DNA of 7,819 nucleotides. Origin: Streptomyces sp. NRRL B-1347 (lineage in GTDB: Bacteria > Actinomycetota > Actinomycetes > Streptomycetales > Streptomycetaceae). The stretch lies in the NCBI RefSeq assembly GCF_000720325.1, contig NZ_JOJM01000131.1, positions 1 through 7,819 of the forward strand, written 5' to 3'. The position numbers and the translations under genes were made by a program. The notes beneath the pieces were generated by a model. That model saw only the letters and a list, made by a program, of their open reading frames with translations. It did not search any database and was not told the origin of the DNA. Below are positions 6,342 through 7,819 of this stretch, piece after piece. Every line of letters starts with the position of its first letter. Position 1 is the first letter of the stretch.

Positions 6342-7173
6342 AGAACAGTGCCGGATCGTCGAACGCGCCGGAGGCGATCAGATACACGTAGAAGTCGGCG
6401 AGCGCGACACTGATCAACGACGCCCAGGCGAGCAGCATGTGACGGCCGTTCAGCCAGCCCACCCACTGCCACATGCGATAGCGCACCGGGTGTTTGGAGA
6501 AGTGCTTGAGCTTTCCGCCGACGATGTGCCGGCACGAGTGGCAGGAGAGCGTGTACGCCCAGATCAGCACGATGTTCACCAGGAACACGAGCGTGCCGAG
6601 GCCCATGTGGCCCCACTCGTAGTGCTCGTCGCGGAAGGCGAGCACCGTGTCGTACGTGAGGATTCCCGCGACCGGTACGGCGGCGTAGAAGAAGTACCGG
6701 TGGATGTTCTGCAGGATCAGCGGGAAACGCGTCTCGCCGGTGTACTTGGCGTGCGGCTCGGCGACCGCGCAGGCGGGCGGGGACGCCCAGAAGCCGCGGT
6801 AGTAGGCCTTGCGGTAGTAGTAGCAGGTGAGCCGGAAGCCCAGCGGGAAGATGAGGATGAGCAGGGCGGGGGACAGGCCCCACCAGCTGCCGAAAATCTC
6901 CCAGTTCGGGCCGTTCTTCATCGGCTCGCAATTGTCCGCGACGCACGGCGAGTAGAACGGCGAGACGTACGGCGCCTCGTAGTAGTCGGAATTGGCGAAC
7001 GCCCGCCACGTCGAATACACGACGAAGGCGAACAGTCCGGCGGCGGTCGCGGCGGGCTGGAGCCACCAGCGGTCCGTCCGCAGATGGGCAGCGGCGATCG
7101 CGGCGCGCGTGCCGTGCCGTACGCCGCCGGGGGCCGTGCCCTTGTTCAGATGGGGTTCGGTACCAGTTGCCAA
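6340..7173 (-). CDS. sdhC: Succinate dehydrogenase membrane anchor, Cys/His-rich Sdh1 type
   Basis: A 277-residue membrane subunit that docks SdhAB and passes electrons to quinone. Five membrane helices are predicted by eye at about 38-60, 96-117, 155-180, 191-211 and 244-268. Basic loops place the N-terminus in the cytoplasm. Cys77 and Cys82 (SPCVADNC) then fall in the outer loop. Cys117, Cys135, Cys211 and Cys214 fall at or near the inner face, the last two in a CHSCRH motif (211-216). His158, His189 and His245 sit at helix ends and could bind haem or metal. The length and layout resemble the anchor of mycobacterial Sdh1 rather than the short SdhC plus SdhD pair of E. coli; no sdhD is present. 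From memory, a mycobacterial Sdh of this kind was reported with a Rieske-type cluster in the membrane; I do not assign ligands here. The start is TTG with AAGGAG 10 bases upstream and TGGAG 5 bases upstream; no better ATG or GTG is in frame. Confidence 0.9.
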   Translation of the reverse strand: MATGTEPHLNKGTAPGGVRHGTRAAIAAAHLRTDRWWLQPAATAAGLFAFVVYSTWRAFANSDYYEAPYVSPFYSPCVADNCEPMKNGPNWEIFGSWWGLSPALLILIFPLGFRLTCYYYRKAYYRGFWASPPACAVAEPHAKYTGETRFPLILQNIHRYFFYAAVPVAGILTYDTVLAFRDEHYEWGHMGLGTLVFLVNIVLIWAYTLSCHSCRHIVGGKLKHFSKHPVRYRMWQWVGWLNGRHMLLAWASLISVALADFYVYLIASGAFDDPALF

Positions 7174-7183
7174 CGAGGCTCCA

Positions 7184-7189
7184 CTCCTT
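7184..7189 (-). promoter_or_regulatory. sdhC ribosome binding site supporting TTG start
   Basis: AAGGAG on the minus strand lies 10 bases before the TTG; a second partial match, TGGAG (7183-7179), lies 5 bases before it. This strong site, and the absence of another in-frame start ahead of the first helix, decide the rare TTG start. Confidence 0.65.
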
Positions 7190-7254
7190 CGTCGACGGGT
7201 GGGTTACGACGGGCGCGGGCCCGTGCGGACCGGGGCGGGCGGGCCGGGGCGCGG

Positions 7255-7581
7255 CTAGGGCGCGCGGCGGTGGCGGGCGCCCAGGCCCTCGTCGTCCGAG
7301 TCCGTCCACAGGGAGCTGTCGTACGGGGTGTCCGGCACGGGCACCATCGCGGGCCGTGCGGGGGGCGGGGGCGCCTGGGCCGGGCGCTCGGGCGGGGCGT
7401 CGGGCGCCACGGCCGCGCGCAGCAGCGCGACGCTCTCGCGCAGGTGGTCGGTGTCCATGCGGACCCGGCGGAAGTCGACGCCCGCCGTCTCCGGCTCGGC
7501 CTGCCGCTCGATCCGGCCCACCGTGCGGACGAGGTCGTCGACATAGCGCTGAATGGCCGTCAGGTCGTCTTGCAGAGCCAT
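7255..7581 (-). CDS. Small helical, proline-rich protein leading the sdh operon
   Basis: A 108-residue soluble protein that I do not recognise from a named family. Residues 1-28 and 36-60 look like two amphipathic helices (MALQDDLTAIQRYVDDLV and DTDHLRESVALLRAAV), possibly a short coiled coil. Residues 62-82 are Pro/Ala-rich and disordered. Residues 84-99 are acidic (YDSSLWTDSDDEG), and the end is basic (RHRR). There is no signal peptide, membrane helix, cysteine or enzyme motif. The ATG has GAGGG 6 bases upstream. The stop lies 81 bases before sdhC on the same strand with no clear terminator between, so the two are probably cotranscribed. From memory, M. tuberculosis also has a small gene (Rv0250c) next to its Sdh1 genes, and this may be the positional counterpart; homology is not shown. 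Possible roles are an Sdh assembly or regulatory partner. Codon bias and the ribosome binding site make it a credible gene. Confidence 0.75.
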   Translation of the reverse strand: MALQDDLTAIQRYVDDLVRTVGRIERQAEPETAGVDFRRVRMDTDHLRESVALLRAAVAPDAPPERPAQAPPPPARPAMVPVPDTPYDSSLWTDSDDEGLGARHRRAP

Positions 7582-7646
7582 GACTTGCCCTCACTTCAAG
7601 GGGTGCGGTCGTAAACGCTCATGCGCCTGCGAGTGTCGCGCCTCAC

Positions 7647-7666
7647 ATCCCGGCTTGGGAAGGGAT
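7647..7666. repeat. Short inverted repeat ahead of the operon
   Basis: ATCCC (7647-7651) and GGGAT (7662-7666) flank a 10-base spacer, 66-85 bases before the start of the small leading gene. Its size and position would suit an operator, but a 5-base arm is easily found by chance. Confidence 0.3.
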
Positions 7667-7720
7667 CTGTCGTGATTGGGGCCGGGAATGGGGCGGGGTG
7701 GCGCATGTCCGCCGGAGCGT

Positions 7721-7770
7721 GCCCCGGCGCCCCCGGCTGAGCCGCGCCCCGGCGCCCCCGGGTGGGCCGC
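7721..7770. repeat. 25 bp tandem duplication, two copies
   Basis: The units 7721-7745 and 7746-7770 both begin GCCCCGGCGCCCCCGG and match at 23 of 25 positions. Each contains a GGCGCC palindrome. They lie 140-189 bases before the small leading gene. Function unknown; this could be slippage in a GC-rich spacer or part of a terminator for a gene beyond the right edge. Confidence 0.7.
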
Positions 7771-7819
7771 GCTCCCGCTCTCCCGTGGCCCGGGTCCAGC
7801 CTGTCTCTCCCGCCCACCC

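Larger units (their letters stand above)
7582..7819. other. Upstream region of the sdh operon, no gene supported
   Basis: These 238 bases should contain the operon promoter, but I see no convincing -35/-10 pair. They hold an 8-codon open frame (7622-7596), an ATCCC/GGGAT inverted repeat (7647-7666) and a 25-base tandem duplication (7721-7770). A 73-codon minus-strand frame covering this stretch is Arg/Pro/Gly-rich, lacks a clear ribosome binding site and is not accepted as a gene. Confidence 0.5.

Noticed and set aside
6269..7594. 441-codon minus-strand frame over sdhC and the small gene
   Set aside because: It is another frame of the same strand, Arg/Pro-rich, and ends in the 9-base repeats. 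sdhC has clear membrane helices and a good ribosome site in its own frame.
5512..7614. 700-codon plus-strand open frame opposite sdhA, sdhC and the small gene
   Set aside because: It spans three real minus-strand genes and their gaps and has no domain. It is a GC-driven antisense frame.
7596..7817. 73-codon minus-strand frame at the right end
   Set aside because: Low-complexity product without a ribosome binding site or known motif, and it crosses the tandem duplication; more likely non-coding upstream DNA.

Overview
The window is almost certainly from a Streptomyces or a close high-GC actinomycete. GC content is very high, third codon positions are nearly all G or C, GTG and TTG starts are used, and the protein families are typical of the genus. 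This is inferred from composition and families only. All five genes lie on the minus strand, so transcription runs from the right end to the left end. Long open frames on the plus strand are GC-driven shadows of these genes.

Right part (about 7819 to 3545): a four-gene respiratory cluster. In transcription order it holds a small gene for a 108-residue helical, proline-rich protein of unknown function, then sdhC (five-helix membrane anchor), sdhA (flavoprotein) and sdhB (iron-sulfur subunit). SdhA and SdhB carry all expected catalytic and cluster ligands. sdhA and sdhB overlap by 4 bases (GTGA), a sign of translational coupling. There is no separate sdhD. The anchor is unusually rich in Cys and His and belongs to the three-subunit class that resembles mycobacterial Sdh1. 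The enzyme should oxidise succinate to fumarate and pass electrons to menaquinone at the cytoplasmic membrane.

Middle (3544 to 3355): a 190-base intergenic region. It has three tandem 25-26 base units just after sdhB, two of which can fold into a terminator-like stem. Further on is a perfect TGGGGG/CCCCCA inverted repeat sitting over a possible promoter for the next gene.

Left part (3354 to 1): a secreted alpha/beta hydrolase of the platelet-activating-factor acetylhydrolase (PAF-AH II) type, then a strong hairpin overlapping its stop codon, then a membrane-anchored TPM-domain protein with a long helical C-terminal half, cut by the left window edge. These two genes look like cell-envelope functions with no obvious metabolic link to Sdh.

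The most interesting points are the Cys/His-rich anchor (possible extra metal cluster in or beside the membrane), the small conserved-looking gene ahead of it, and several short repeats and hairpins at gene junctions. I found no tRNA, rRNA, CRISPR array, insertion sequence or phage gene.
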